DNA from: Cognatiyoonia koreensis
Lineage (GTDB): Bacteria; Pseudomonadota; Alphaproteobacteria; Rhodobacterales; Rhodobacteraceae
Length of the DNA: 64,000 bases
Direction: 5' to 3'
Assembly: GCF_900109295.1 (NCBI RefSeq)
Contig: NZ_FOIZ01000002.1
Location: forward strand, 1,054,001 to 1,118,000
In this document: positions 8,126-17,355 of the stretch, piece after piece
Layout: each line of letters opens with the position of its first letter
How positions within the stretch are numbered: position 1 is the first letter of the stretch
Notes under the pieces: model-generated
Seen by the model: only the letters and a program-made list of their open reading frames with translations
The model's database searches: none
Told to the model about the DNA's origin: nothing
Position numbers and translations under genes: made by a program

Positions 8126-9271
8126 ATGCGTGATGTCGTGATAACGGGTGCCGCCCGCACCCCGATGGGCGGGTTTCAGGGTGATTTCGCAGAGCTGGAT
8201 GCCGCGACACTTGGCGGTGTCGCGATCAAGGCAGCGCTTGGGGATCAAACACTTGTCGACGAATTGTTGATGGGTTGTGTCCTGCCCGCTGGCCAAGGCC
8301 AGGCCCCCGCCCGTCAGGCAGGTTTTGCCGCCGGACTGGGAGAGAACGTTCCTGCGACGACCCTGAACAAGATGTGCGGATCAGGCATGAAAGCGGCGAT
8401 GATGGCTTTTGACCAGATTGCCCTTGGTCATGCCGATGTGATGGTCGCAGGCGGCATGGAAAGCATGACGAATGCCCCGTACCTTATGCCCAAGATGCGG
8501 GCCGGTGCGCGGATCGGCCACCAGCAAGTGATGGATTCCATGTTTCTTGACGGATTGGAGGATGCCTATGACAAGGGGCGTCTGATGGGCACCTTTGCCG
8601 AAGATTGTGCCGAGAAATACCAGTTCAGCCGGAAGGATCAGGATGAATATGCGCTGGGCTCGCTTTCGAACGCATTGGCCGCGCAGGACAGCGGTGGGTT
8701 CGATGCAGAAATCGCAGCCGTCACCTTGACCAGCCGCAAAGGCGAGATCACTGTCGCGGCAGACGAACAACCTGCGAAAGCACGCCCTGACAAGATCCCG
8801 CATTTGAAACCGGCCTTTCGCAAGGACGGGACAGTCACGGCAGCGAATGCATCTTCGATCTCGGATGGTGCTGCGGCACTGGTGCTGGCAGCGGGCAGTC
8901 CGGGGCGCGCGGTAATCCGGGGCCATGCATCCCACGCGCAAGCGCCGGGATGGTTCACGACGGCACCCGTGCCGGCAGCACAAAAGCTGCTGGCGAAGAT
9001 CGGATGGTCTGTCAGCGATGTCGATCTGTGGGAAGTGAACGAAGCATTTGCCGTCGTCCCCATGGCCTTTATGCGTGAAATGGGTGTGCCGCGCGAAAAG
9101 ATGAATGTGAACGGTGGGGCTTGTGCGTTGGGTCATCCCATTGGTGCGTCCGGTGCGCGTATCATCGTGACACTGCTTCATGCACTTGAAACCCGCGGGC
9201 TGCGTCGCGGCGTGGCAGCGATATGTATCGGTGGCGGCGAGGGCACTGCCATCGCGATCGAAAGGGTTTGA
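8126..9271 (+). CDS. Thiolase / acetyl-CoA acetyltransferase
   Basis: The 381-residue protein has the thiolase acyl-accepting Cys84 in NKMCGSGMKA, the VAGGMESMTNAPY loop, the NVNGGACALGHPIGASG motif with the catalytic His, and the final Cys in AICIGGGEGTA. It catalyses the reversible condensation of two acetyl-CoA, or thiolysis of 3-ketoacyl-CoA. It is about ten residues shorter than standard PhaA/AtoB, mainly in the middle region. No phaB or beta-oxidation partner is beside it; the next gene, two bases downstream, is a methionine sulfoxide reductase. The specific substrate is therefore open. Confidence 0.88.
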   Translation: MRDVVITGAARTPMGGFQGDFAELDAATLGGVAIKAALGDQTLVDELLMGCVLPAGQGQAPARQAGFAAGLGENVPATTLNKMCGSGMKAAMMAFDQIALGHADVMVAGGMESMTNAPYLMPKMRAGARIGHQQVMDSMFLDGLEDAYDKGRLMGTFAEDCAEKYQFSRKDQDEYALGSLSNALAAQDSGGFDAEIAAVTLTSRKGEITVAADEQPAKARPDKIPHLKPAFRKDGTVTAANASSISDGAAALVLAAGSPGRAVIRGHASHAQAPGWFTTAPVPAAQKLLAKIGWSVSDVDLWEVNEAFAVVPMAFMREMGVPREKMNVNGGACALGHPIGASGARIIVTLLHALETRGLRRGVAAICIGGGEGTAIAIERV

Positions 9272-9273
9272 GC

Positions 9274-9759
9274 ATGACAATGGCAGAGGCCCCGGATCAG
9301 GTCCGGAGCACGTTGGACCACGATGATTTGCACAAGCGTATCATGGCCTTGGTGGCCGGTGAAACAGACGAAGTCGCACTCATGGCGACGGTTGCCTGTG
9401 AAGTGCATCACAGTGACGACCGCTTTGACTGGACCGGCTTTTACCGTGTCGTCGCGCCAGAGCTGATGAAGATCGGCCCTTATCAGGGCGGTCACGGGTG
9501 CCTTGTCATTCCGTTTTCGCGTGGTGTGTGCGGCGCGGCGGCGCGCACCGGCCAGTCGCAGCTTATACCGGATGTGGATGCATTTCCGGACCATATCGCC
9601 TGTGCCAGTTCCACTCGGTCCGAATTGGTGCTGCCTGTTTGGGGGTGTGATGGTGCGCTGATCGGTGTGTTCGATATTGATAGCGATCAGCCGGACGCAT
9701 TTCAGAAGGCTGACGCAGACGCGTTCCGCAAGATGCTTGATGATGTCTTTCGTGGCTGA
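9274..9759 (+). CDS. msrC: Free methionine-(R)-sulfoxide reductase, GAF-domain type
   Basis: The 161-residue single GAF domain matches the fRMsr (YebR/MsrC) family: FDWTGFYRV, then GPYQGGHGCLVIPFSRGVCGAAARTGQ, then DHIACASSTRSELVLPV. The three redox cysteines of the family are all present (Cys76, Cys86, Cys110). It reduces free L-methionine-R-sulfoxide using thioredoxin. The ATG lies two bases after the thiolase stop, so the genes are likely co-transcribed. A 51-base upstream extension overlapping the thiolase was rejected as non-homologous. Confidence 0.88.
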   Translation: MTMAEAPDQVRSTLDHDDLHKRIMALVAGETDEVALMATVACEVHHSDDRFDWTGFYRVVAPELMKIGPYQGGHGCLVIPFSRGVCGAAARTGQSQLIPDVDAFPDHIACASSTRSELVLPVWGCDGALIGVFDIDSDQPDAFQKADADAFRKMLDDVFRG

Positions 9760-9767
9760 CCAGCGTT

Positions 9768-9794
9768 CGTGAAAAAATCCTTTGTTTTTTCACG
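9768..9794. repeat. 10-bp perfect inverted repeat between msrC and the XRE-cupin gene
   Basis: CGTGAAAAAA (9768-9777) and TTTTTTCACG (9785-9794) flank a 7-base loop. The hairpin could terminate msrC transcription, as its right arm is a T-run. Its position 45 bases before the XRE-cupin start also fits an autoregulatory operator. Sequence alone cannot decide. Confidence 0.5.
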
Positions 9795-9839
9795 GAGCCT
9801 GTGACAGCGTCAATCTGACCAAAGGTGAGTCGGATCAGA

Positions 9840-10409
9840 ATGCTGCATGACATGCCAAGCAACGCCCGGACATTGGGAGCCGATCTGCGCGCATTGCGCA
9901 AGGCGCGGGGGCTGACCCTTTCCGATCTGGCGGCAGTCCTCGGGCGTTCTGTCGGATGGCTCAGTCAGGTGGAACGCGGCCTGTCTGATCCGTCGGTCAA
10001 CGACCTGCGTGACCTTGCAGGGCAACTGGATGTGTCAGTGTCCAGCCTTTTCCGGGCGCAGGCCGCGCCTGGCGAGGAAGGTTTCGTCGTCCGCCGTGAT
10101 GCCCGCCGCCCCATCGGTTCGCGCAGTGACGGTTTGGTCGAGGAACTGCTTTCGCCCGACCTGACCGATGATTTCGAAATGGTGCATTCGACGTTCGAAC
10201 CACATTCGAAAATGCCCGCGCCAATCCGCCGTCCCACGCAGGAAGTGGGCTATATCGTATCGGGCCAGTTGGACCTGCGCATTGGCGAACGGCTTTTCCA
10301 TCTCAAACCGGGCGACAGTTTTCGCATTCGGGGTGATCTTTATCACTGGGCCAATCCCCACGACGCGCCATGCATCGCGATCTGGGTTATCGCCCCACCG
10401 GTGTATTGA
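9840..10409 (+). CDS. XRE-family regulator with C-terminal cupin domain
   Basis: The 189-residue protein has an N-terminal helix-turn-helix of the XRE type (LRALRKARGLTLSDLAAVLGRSVGWLSQVERG, about residues 15-50) and a C-terminal cupin (about 115-185; PTQEVGYIVSGQLDLRIGERLFHLKPGDSFRI). The cupin usually binds a small effector; relatives such as PuuR and SutR control amine or sulfur compound use. It heads a translationally coupled run, its stop sharing a base with the LysE start, so it probably senses the substrate or product of the downstream methylamine-type genes. The ATG at 9840 is preferred to an in-frame GTG at 9825 because AAAGGTGAG is well spaced for it. Confidence 0.85.
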   Translation: MLHDMPSNARTLGADLRALRKARGLTLSDLAAVLGRSVGWLSQVERGLSDPSVNDLRDLAGQLDVSVSSLFRAQAAPGEEGFVVRRDARRPIGSRSDGLVEELLSPDLTDDFEMVHSTFEPHSKMPAPIRRPTQEVGYIVSGQLDLRIGERLFHLKPGDSFRIRGDLYHWANPHDAPCIAIWVIAPPVY

Positions 10410-11026
10410 TGAGCATTGAAGGCTGGATCATCTTTGCCCTGTTCTGGGCCGTGTTCGTTACCACGCCGGGCCCGAATGCGGTGAACTGCATCAACAACGG
10501 CATGACTATTGGGTTCCGCCGGTCAGTGCCGGGCATCCTTGCGATCTTGACACAGGCGAGCCTGTTTCTGATTTTGTCGGCGTTCGGCATCACCGCCGTT
10601 TTGGCGGCATCACCCGAAGTTTATCAGGCGGCCAAGCTGATCGGGGCGGCGTTTCTGATCTACCTTGGCATACGGGGCTGGATCATGGCGACAAGGCCGG
10701 TGCGCGTGCCTGCGACCAGTGGGTCGATCTACTGGCGCGCCTTTGCCATTGCGACCATCAATCCCAAGTCGGTCGCGGGCTATTTCGCGGCCTTCAGCCA
10801 GTTCGTTCAGCCAGACCTCCCGATCGGTCAGCAAATGTGGGTCATCGTGCCGACAGCGCTGACCCTGACTGCGTTTAGCTACACCATATATACCGCGTTG
10901 GGCGCTGGTCTGGGACGCGCGGCATTGGGGGCTGTGTTCAATACGTGGTTCCGCCGCGTGATGGCGGCCAGCTTTGTCGTCTACGGGGTTCTACTTGGCA
11001 GCACCACAGCTCCGGGGAGAGTTTGA
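10409..11026 (+). CDS. LysE/RhtB-family amino acid exporter
   Basis: The 205-residue protein has about six membrane helices and the LysE signature FVTTPGPNAVNCINNGMTIGFRRS near the N-terminus. The second half contains the NPKSVAGYFAAFSQF segment conserved in RhtB proteins. Members export amino acids or derivatives such as homoserine, threonine or methylated amino acids. The start overlaps the regulator stop (TGATG) and its own stop overlaps the next start in the same way. It may relieve accumulation of a toxic amino acid released by the downstream dehydrogenases; this role is inferred. Confidence 0.85.
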   Translation: MSIEGWIIFALFWAVFVTTPGPNAVNCINNGMTIGFRRSVPGILAILTQASLFLILSAFGITAVLAASPEVYQAAKLIGAAFLIYLGIRGWIMATRPVRVPATSGSIYWRAFAIATINPKSVAGYFAAFSQFVQPDLPIGQQMWVIVPTALTLTAFSYTIYTALGAGLGRAALGAVFNTWFRRVMAASFVVYGVLLGSTTAPGRV

Positions 11027-11406
11027 TGTATCGTGGATCATGCTTGTGTGGCGCCATTACGTTTGTCGCCAAAGGGGCGGCGAAAGACCCTGCCGCGTGC
11101 CACTGCAGCCAGTGCCGCAAGCAATCGGGACACTATTGGGCTGCCATGCAGGTCGCTGACGCCGATCTGGAAGTGACGGGCGACGTCAGCTGGTATGAAG
11201 CCAGCCCCATGGCCAAACGCGGGTTCTGCGCGACATGCGGGTCGTTCCTTTTCTGGAAGGGATATGCAGAACCGGACACCGGCATCGCCCTTGGGGCGCT
11301 TGATGGTCCGACTGGCCTGAAACTCGAACGCCATATCTTTACCACCGACAAGGGCGATTACTACGACATCACGGACAACGTCCGGCAGGAGGAGCAAGAA
11401 ACATGA
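11026..11406 (+). CDS. GFA (glutathione-dependent formaldehyde-activating) domain protein
   Basis: The 126-residue protein has the zinc-binding pattern of the GFA family: CLCG at residues 6-9, CHCSQCRK around residue 26, and FCATCGS about residue 70. The founding member, Gfa, was reported to speed the addition of formaldehyde to glutathione, though many homologues lack a proven function. Here the gene overlaps the dimethylglycine-dehydrogenase-like gene by four bases (ATGA), and such demethylating enzymes release formaldehyde. A role in handling it is plausible but inferred. Confidence 0.82.
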   Translation: MYRGSCLCGAITFVAKGAAKDPAACHCSQCRKQSGHYWAAMQVADADLEVTGDVSWYEASPMAKRGFCATCGSFLFWKGYAEPDTGIALGALDGPTGLKLERHIFTTDKGDYYDITDNVRQEEQET

Positions 11407-13853
11407 GCGATTTCCCAACACAAGCCCGTGTCGTCATCATCGGCGGCGGTGTCGTCGGAGTATCGACCCTTTACCATCTGGCCAAGATGGGCTGGACCGA
11501 TTGCATTCTGCTGGAAAAGAACGAATTGACCGCCGGATCCACGTGGCACGCCGCTGGCAACTGCCCGAATTTTGCACCGAACTGGGCCGTCATGAACATG
11601 CAGCGCTATTCGCTGGAAATGTATCGTGGCCTTGCGGACGAGGTCGATTATCCGATGAATTATCATGTCACCGGTGCCTTGCGGCTTGGTCACACGAAAG
11701 AGCGGCGGCAGGAATTCCAGCGCGTCGCGGGGCAGGCACAGGCGATGGGCCTGCCACTTGAAATGATCGACGTGTCCGAGGTCAAGAATTTCAACCCGTT
11801 TGTCGAAACGCATGATCTGTCAGGTGTGCTGTGGGACCCGCTGGATGGTGATATCGACCCCGCACAACTGACACAGGCGCTGGCCAAGGGCGCCCGTGAT
11901 CTGGGGGCAAAGATCGAACGTTTCTGTCCTGCGACTGGTGTGTCGCAGACCGATACCGGTGACTGGATCGTCCACACCGACAAGGGCGATATCCGCTGCG
12001 AAAAAGTTGTCAACGCTGCCGGTTACTATGCCGCCCGCGTCGGCGAATGGTTCAAGCCATACGGCGGGCGCGATGTACCGATGGTCGTCATGTCCCACCA
12101 GTATTTTCTGACCGACGAGATCGAGGAAATCAAAGCCTGGACCAAGGAAAACGGGAAGAAGACCCCGATGATCCGCGATGTGGACTCATCCTACTATCTG
12201 CGGCAGGACAAGAACGGTCTGAACCTTGGCCCTTATGAGCGCAACTGCAAGGCCCACTGGGTTACGCCGGATGACCCCATGCCGCATGACTTCAGTTTCC
12301 AGCTTTATCCCGACGATCTGGATCGGTTGGAATGGTATATTGAAGATGCAATGGCCCGTGTGCCTGTGTTGGCCACTGGTGGTGTCGGCCGCAACATCAA
12401 TGGCCCCATCCCCTATGCCCCTGATGGTCTGCCAATGGTCGGGCCGATGCCAGGTGTGCGCAATGCTTATGAAGCCCACAGCTTTACCTTTGGCATCGTG
12501 CAGGGTGGCGGCGCCGGTAAGGTCATGGCCGAATGGCTGGTCGAGGGTGAGACAGAGATGGATATGTGGGCCGTCGATCCACGCCGCTACACCGATTACT
12601 GCGACCATGATTATTGTCTGCAAAAGGCCCTTGAAACATATGGCCACGAATACGCGATGCACTTTCCGCACAAGATGTGGCCGGCTGGGCGCAACAAGAA
12701 ACTGTCGCCAAACCATGACGCGCTTATCGCTGCCGGTGCGCAGATGGGGGCCTACAACGGGTGGGAACGTGCGACGTGGTTCGCGCATGACGGCGAGGAT
12801 ACTTCGTTTGAATCAACGGAAACATGGGAACGTGACGGCCCCTGGAAAGCAGGTATCAAGCGCGAAGTCGAAGCCGCGACACATGATGTTGCGGTCCTCG
12901 ATATGCCGGGCTTTTCGCGCTACACGCTGACCGGGGCAGGAGCAGCAGAATGGCTGCGAGGTCAGATTACCGGTGCATTGCCAAAGATCGGGCGGATGAA
13001 TCTTGGCTATTTTGCCGACAATCGCGGCCGGATCGTGACCGAGGTGTCGATCATTCGCTGGGGCGAAGACGACTTCTGGCTGATGACGGCTGCCGTCGCG
13101 CAGTGGCACGACTTTGAATTCCTGCGTGACAGGCTGGCGGAAGGTCTGGCGCTGAAGGACATTACGACCGACTGGTCAACAGCACTCGTGTCCGGCGCGA
13201 AATCGCGCGACCTGCTGGCCGGACTGACGGATGCTGATCTGACAGCAGGGTGGCTTTCGGTTCAAGACGCTACTTTTGCGGGGGTTTCCGCCAAGTTGTT
13301 CCGCGTCAACTTTGCGGGCGAGCTTGGCTGGGAGATACACACATCATTCAGTGATGCGTCTTCTGTCTATCTGGCTTTGCGCGACTCCGGTGCCACACCA
13401 TTTGGGATGTATGCGCTGAACGCGATGCGGATCGAAAAGGGCTATCGGACGTGGAAAGGCGACCTGTCCACTGATTATTCCATGCTTGAAGGCAAGTTGG
13501 ATCGCTTTATCCGTTTTGACAAACCGCAGGATTTCCCCGGAAAGGCGGCCCTGTTGGCAGAAAAACAGCGCGGCACCAAGAAAAGCTTTGCGACAATGAC
13601 GCTGGACAACCCCGGTGCGGAAGACGCGCCATACATGTCCCCGATCTGGCATAACGGGGACGTTGTAGGTGAAACGACATCATGCGATTGGGGCTTTCGT
13701 ATCGATAAGTGCATTGCCCTTGGCATGTTGCGCACCGATCTGAACATACCGGGAAACAAGGTTGAAATCGAAATCTATGGCGAAAGATATGCTGCGACCG
13801 TCCATGAGGACGCACCGCTTTGGGATGCTGACAATCAGCGTATCAGGGCCTGA
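11403..13853 (+). CDS. Dimethylglycine/sarcosine dehydrogenase-like FAD enzyme with GcvT domain (copy 1)
   Basis: The 816-residue protein starts with a Rossmann FAD site (VVIIGGGVVGVSTLYHLAKMGW), followed by TAGSTWHAAG, where His49 corresponds to the histidine that carries covalent FAD in dimethylglycine and sarcosine dehydrogenases. The DAO domain runs to about residue 390. From about 440 the protein is a GcvT-like aminomethyl-tetrahydrofolate domain, ending with a GCV_T C-terminal barrel. Such enzymes oxidise N-methyl groups and pass the one-carbon unit to tetrahydrofolate. After TWHAAG the usual LRAT/LRSS stretch is replaced by NCPNFAPN, so the substrate may differ from classical DMGDH. 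It overlaps the GFA gene and is followed six bases later by a homocysteine methyltransferase. Confidence 0.85.
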   Translation: MSDFPTQARVVIIGGGVVGVSTLYHLAKMGWTDCILLEKNELTAGSTWHAAGNCPNFAPNWAVMNMQRYSLEMYRGLADEVDYPMNYHVTGALRLGHTKERRQEFQRVAGQAQAMGLPLEMIDVSEVKNFNPFVETHDLSGVLWDPLDGDIDPAQLTQALAKGARDLGAKIERFCPATGVSQTDTGDWIVHTDKGDIRCEKVVNAAGYYAARVGEWFKPYGGRDVPMVVMSHQYFLTDEIEEIKAWTKENGKKTPMIRDVDSSYYLRQDKNGLNLGPYERNCKAHWVTPDDPMPHDFSFQLYPDDLDRLEWYIEDAMARVPVLATGGVGRNINGPIPYAPDGLPMVGPMPGVRNAYEAHSFTFGIVQGGGAGKVMAEWLVEGETEMDMWAVDPRRYTDYCDHDYCLQKALETYGHEYAMHFPHKMWPAGRNKKLSPNHDALIAAGAQMGAYNGWERATWFAHDGEDTSFESTETWERDGPWKAGIKREVEAATHDVAVLDMPGFSRYTLTGAGAAEWLRGQITGALPKIGRMNLGYFADNRGRIVTEVSIIRWGEDDFWLMTAAVAQWHDFEFLRDRLAEGLALKDITTDWSTALVSGAKSRDLLAGLTDADLTAGWLSVQDATFAGVSAKLFRVNFAGELGWEIHTSFSDASSVYLALRDSGATPFGMYALNAMRIEKGYRTWKGDLSTDYSMLEGKLDRFIRFDKPQDFPGKAALLAEKQRGTKKSFATMTLDNPGAEDAPYMSPIWHNGDVVGETTSCDWGFRIDKCIALGMLRTDLNIPGNKVEIEIYGERYAATVHEDAPLWDADNQRIRA

Positions 13854-13859
13854 ACGAAA

Positions 13860-14750
13860 ATGACCGATATCATACTGCTTGATGGGGGGATGGGTCAGGA
13901 ACTGATCCATCGCGCCGGTGACAACCCGACACCCCTTTGGTCCACGCAAGTGATGCTGGATCAGCCTGACCTTGTGCGTGATGTGCACGCCGATTTCTTT
14001 GCTGCAGGTGCCACCATTGCGACGACGAACACGTACGCGGTGCACCATGACCGCTTGGTCGGCACCGGACGTGAAGCAGATTTCGGTCGGCTGCATCGCA
14101 CGGCAGTTTCTTTGGCGCGAGAAGCGCGGGACAGTTTTGGCAGTGGCCGCATCGCCGGGGCTATCGGCCCGATTGGCGCATCCTACCGCGCAGATGTGCA
14201 TCCGGGACATGACAAGGCGGTCGCGCTTTATTCGGAAATTGCCCGGGAACTTGCTCCTGATTGCGATTTGCTCATTTGCGAGACGGTCGTTTCACTGGCA
14301 CATGCGCGGGCCGTACTGGAGGGCGCACGCACAGGCGGCAAACCTGTCTGGATCGCGATATCGGTCGATGATCATGATGGCACCCGCCTGCGGTCGGGCG
14401 AGTTGGTTGCCGATGTGCTGCCGGTTGTTGAACAGGCGGACGCGATCCTTGTAAACTGCTCTGCCCCCGAAGTGATCGGGGACGCGTTGGCTGTGCTTGC
14501 GACCGGGTCCTTGCCGTTCGGGGCTTACGCGAATGGGTTCGAGCAGATCACAAGCGACTTTCTGCAGGACAAGCCTACGGTCGATGCGCTGCAAGCGCGG
14601 CGTGATTTTTCACCGCAAGCCTATGCACAGCACGCGCTGGGCTGGGTGGCACAAGGGGCAACCATTGTCGGCGGCTGCTGTGAAGTCGGTCCAGCGCATA
14701 TCGCAGCGTTGCGCGATGCATTGATTGCCGCAGGGCACAGGATCGTCTGA
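13860..14750 (+). CDS. Homocysteine S-methyltransferase family protein
   Basis: The 296-residue protein is a TIM-barrel methyltransferase of the MmuM/BHMT type: LLDGGMGQELIHR at the N-terminus, ATIATTNTYAVH, and the zinc-binding cysteines in ILVNCSAPEV and GGCCEVGPAHIAAL. It transfers a methyl group from a donor such as S-methylmethionine or a betaine-type compound to homocysteine, giving methionine. It begins six bases after the first DMGDH-like gene and is followed by a second one, so a methylated amine may donate first to homocysteine and then be oxidised stepwise. The donor is not determined. Confidence 0.85.
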   Translation: MTDIILLDGGMGQELIHRAGDNPTPLWSTQVMLDQPDLVRDVHADFFAAGATIATTNTYAVHHDRLVGTGREADFGRLHRTAVSLAREARDSFGSGRIAGAIGPIGASYRADVHPGHDKAVALYSEIARELAPDCDLLICETVVSLAHARAVLEGARTGGKPVWIAISVDDHDGTRLRSGELVADVLPVVEQADAILVNCSAPEVIGDALAVLATGSLPFGAYANGFEQITSDFLQDKPTVDALQARRDFSPQAYAQHALGWVAQGATIVGGCCEVGPAHIAALRDALIAAGHRIV

Positions 14751-14851
14751 TGCAAACCGCTTTCAGTTTTTTGCGCGTCCCGTGTGCATTGCCGCAACCG
14801 CCCCGCACGCGATCGGGCAATCTCGTCGTCTTTCAGGCATAGGATAATATC

Positions 14852-17296
14852 ATGGCCTCAGTCCCGTCCGCTGCGCGTGTCGTCATTATCGGAGGCGGCG
14901 TCATCGGCTGTTCCGTCGCCTATCACCTGTCAAAGCTCGGGTGGAAAGACGTGGTTCTTTTGGAACGCAAGCAGCTGACAAGCGGCACCACTTGGCACGC
15001 GGCAGGTTTGATCGCGCAGCTGCGGGCGACCGCGAACATGACGAAGCTCGCGAAATACAGTCAGGAACTTTACGGCAATCTTGAGGACGAAACTGGCGTT
15101 GCAACAGGTTTCAAGCGCGTGGGGTCCATCACTGTCGCCCTGACGGCTGAACGCAAAGAAGAGATTTTCCGGCAAGCAGGCATGGCCCGTGCCTTTGGCG
15201 TCGAAGTAGAAGAGATCAGCCCCGACGAGGTCAAGCAGCGCTATGAGCATCTGAACATCGACGGTGTGACGGCTGGCGTCTACCTACCGCTTGACGGGCA
15301 GGGCGACCCTGCGAACATTGCACTGGCGCTTGCGAAAGGTGCGCGTCAGAACGGGGCGCAGGTCATCGAAAAGACACTTGTGACCGGCGTGAAACGTGAC
15401 GGCCGCTGTATTACCGGTGTCGATTGGGAACAAGGCGCGGAAACGGGGCATATTGCCTGCGATATGGTGGTGAATTGCGGCGGCATGTGGGGTCATCAGG
15501 TCGGCAAGATGCTGGGTGTGAACGTGCCGCTTCACGCCTGCGAACACTTTTATATCGTCACCGAGGCGATCCCCGGCCTGACCCAGATGCCCGTACTGCG
15601 GGTTCCTGACGAATGTGCTTATTACAAGGAAGACGCGGGCAAGATGTTGCTTGGTGCCTTTGAACCCAATGCGAAACCTTGGGCGATGGATGGCATCCCC
15701 AAGAATTTCGAGTTCGACCAACTTCCAGAGGACTTCGACCATTTCGAACCGATTTTGGAAGCTGCTTGTGAGCGCCTCCCGATGCTGGCCGAGGCGGGCA
15801 TTCATACCTTCTTTAATGGGCCGGAATCTTTCACCCCGGATGACGCCTACCACCTTGGCCAGGCACCAGAGATGGACAATGTCTGGGTGGCCGCAGGATT
15901 CAATTCCATCGGCATCCAGTCGGCAGGCGGTGCTGGAATGGCGCTGGCCCAGTGGATGGAGACAGGCGAAAAGCCGTTTGATCTGGGCGATGTCGACATT
16001 TCGCGCATGCAGCCGTTTCAGGGCAACAAGACCTATCTGTTCGAACGGTCCAAGGAAACGCTGGGACTGCTGTACGCCGATCACTTTCCCTTCCGGCAAA
16101 AAGCGACTGCGCGAGGTATCAGACGCACGCCGTTCCACCATCATCTATTCGAACGCGGCGCGGTCATGGGTGAACTTGGCGGATGGGAACGGGCCAACTG
16201 GTTCGCGCGCGACGGGCAAGAGCCAGAGTATCAGTACAGCTGGCAGCGTCAGAACTTTTTTGAAAACGTCCGCGATGAACATCTGGCCGTGCGCCAGAAC
16301 GTCGGCATGTATGATATGTCGTCCTTCGGAAAAATTCGCGTCGAAGGACGTGACGCGACTGACTTTATGAACCATGTCGGCGGCGGGCAGTACGATGTGC
16401 CGATTGGCAAGATCGTCTATACCCAGTTTCTGAACCGCGAAGGCGGAATCGAGGCTGACGTGACAGTCACCCGCCTTTCGGAAACCGCCTATCTTGTCGT
16501 GACTCCTGCCGCGACCCGGCTTGCCGATGAAACCTGGATGCGGCGCAATACCGGTGACTTCAATGTCGTCATCACAGATGTAACGGCGGGCGAAGGCGTG
16601 TTGGCGGTGATGGGACCGAATTCACGCGCGCTGCTGCAGGCGGTGTCGCCGAATGATTTCAGCAATGACACGAACCCCTTTGGCACGGCGCAGGAGATCG
16701 AAATCGGCATGGGTCTTGCCCGCGTACATCGCGTCACCTACGTCGGCGAGCTGGGGTGGGAAGTTTACGTTCCGTCCGACCAATGCGGGCACGTCTTTGA
16801 AACGCTTGCCGTTGCAGGGCAAGACTTTGATCTGAAATTCTGCGGTATGCACATGATGGATACTTGCCGGATGGAAAAGGGGTTCCGCCACTTCGGTCAT
16901 GACATCACATCCGAAGATCATGTGCTCGAAGCCGGATTGGGCTTTGCGGTCAAGACAGACAAGCCGGATTTCATCGGGCGCGACGCCGTTCTGAAACGCA
17001 AGGAAGAGGGGCTGCGTTCGCGGCTTGTGCAATTCAAACTGACCGATCCCGAACCGCTGCTATACCACAACGAACCGATCTTGCGGGATGGCGCGTACGT
17101 GGGTCATCTGACGTCTGGCGGATATGCTCACCATCTTGGTACTGCGATCGGTATGGGCTATGTGCCTTGCCCCGCTGAAACGGTCGCCGACCTTCTGGCC
17201 AGCAGCTTTGAAATCGACGTCATGGGGACAAGGGTCAAGGCCGAAGCGCAGCTGAAGCCGTTTTACGATCCGACTGGCGAACGGGCGAAAGCTTAG
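14852..17296 (+). CDS. Dimethylglycine/sarcosine dehydrogenase-like FAD enzyme with GcvT domain (copy 2)
   Basis: The 814-residue protein has the same architecture as copy 1: FAD site VVIIGGGVIGCSVAYHLSKLGW, LTSGTTWHAAGLIAQLRAT with the flavinylated His49, a DAO domain to about residue 390, and a GcvT fold to the end. Unlike copy 1 it retains the GLIAQLRATANMTKLA stretch of classical sarcosine/dimethylglycine dehydrogenases, so it is the better candidate for that activity. It is separated from the homocysteine methyltransferase by 101 bases with an AGGATAA before the ATG, and so may have its own promoter. Copies 1 and 2 clearly differ in sequence, so they are old paralogues rather than a recent duplication. 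Confidence 0.87.
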   Translation: MASVPSAARVVIIGGGVIGCSVAYHLSKLGWKDVVLLERKQLTSGTTWHAAGLIAQLRATANMTKLAKYSQELYGNLEDETGVATGFKRVGSITVALTAERKEEIFRQAGMARAFGVEVEEISPDEVKQRYEHLNIDGVTAGVYLPLDGQGDPANIALALAKGARQNGAQVIEKTLVTGVKRDGRCITGVDWEQGAETGHIACDMVVNCGGMWGHQVGKMLGVNVPLHACEHFYIVTEAIPGLTQMPVLRVPDECAYYKEDAGKMLLGAFEPNAKPWAMDGIPKNFEFDQLPEDFDHFEPILEAACERLPMLAEAGIHTFFNGPESFTPDDAYHLGQAPEMDNVWVAAGFNSIGIQSAGGAGMALAQWMETGEKPFDLGDVDISRMQPFQGNKTYLFERSKETLGLLYADHFPFRQKATARGIRRTPFHHHLFERGAVMGELGGWERANWFARDGQEPEYQYSWQRQNFFENVRDEHLAVRQNVGMYDMSSFGKIRVEGRDATDFMNHVGGGQYDVPIGKIVYTQFLNREGGIEADVTVTRLSETAYLVVTPAATRLADETWMRRNTGDFNVVITDVTAGEGVLAVMGPNSRALLQAVSPNDFSNDTNPFGTAQEIEIGMGLARVHRVTYVGELGWEVYVPSDQCGHVFETLAVAGQDFDLKFCGMHMMDTCRMEKGFRHFGHDITSEDHVLEAGLGFAVKTDKPDFIGRDAVLKRKEEGLRSRLVQFKLTDPEPLLYHNEPILRDGAYVGHLTSGGYAHHLGTAIGMGYVPCPAETVADLLASSFEIDVMGTRVKAEAQLKPFYDPTGERAKA

Positions 17297-17355
17297 GGTT
17301 AAGGTAACTGCATGTAGGCCAACCGCTTTGGGCTTTCGGGCCCTGCGTGTACGTT

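Noticed and set aside
17297-17355. A terminator between the second DMGDH-like gene and manD.
   Set aside because: Only a four-base GGGC/GCCC stem is visible, too weak to call.
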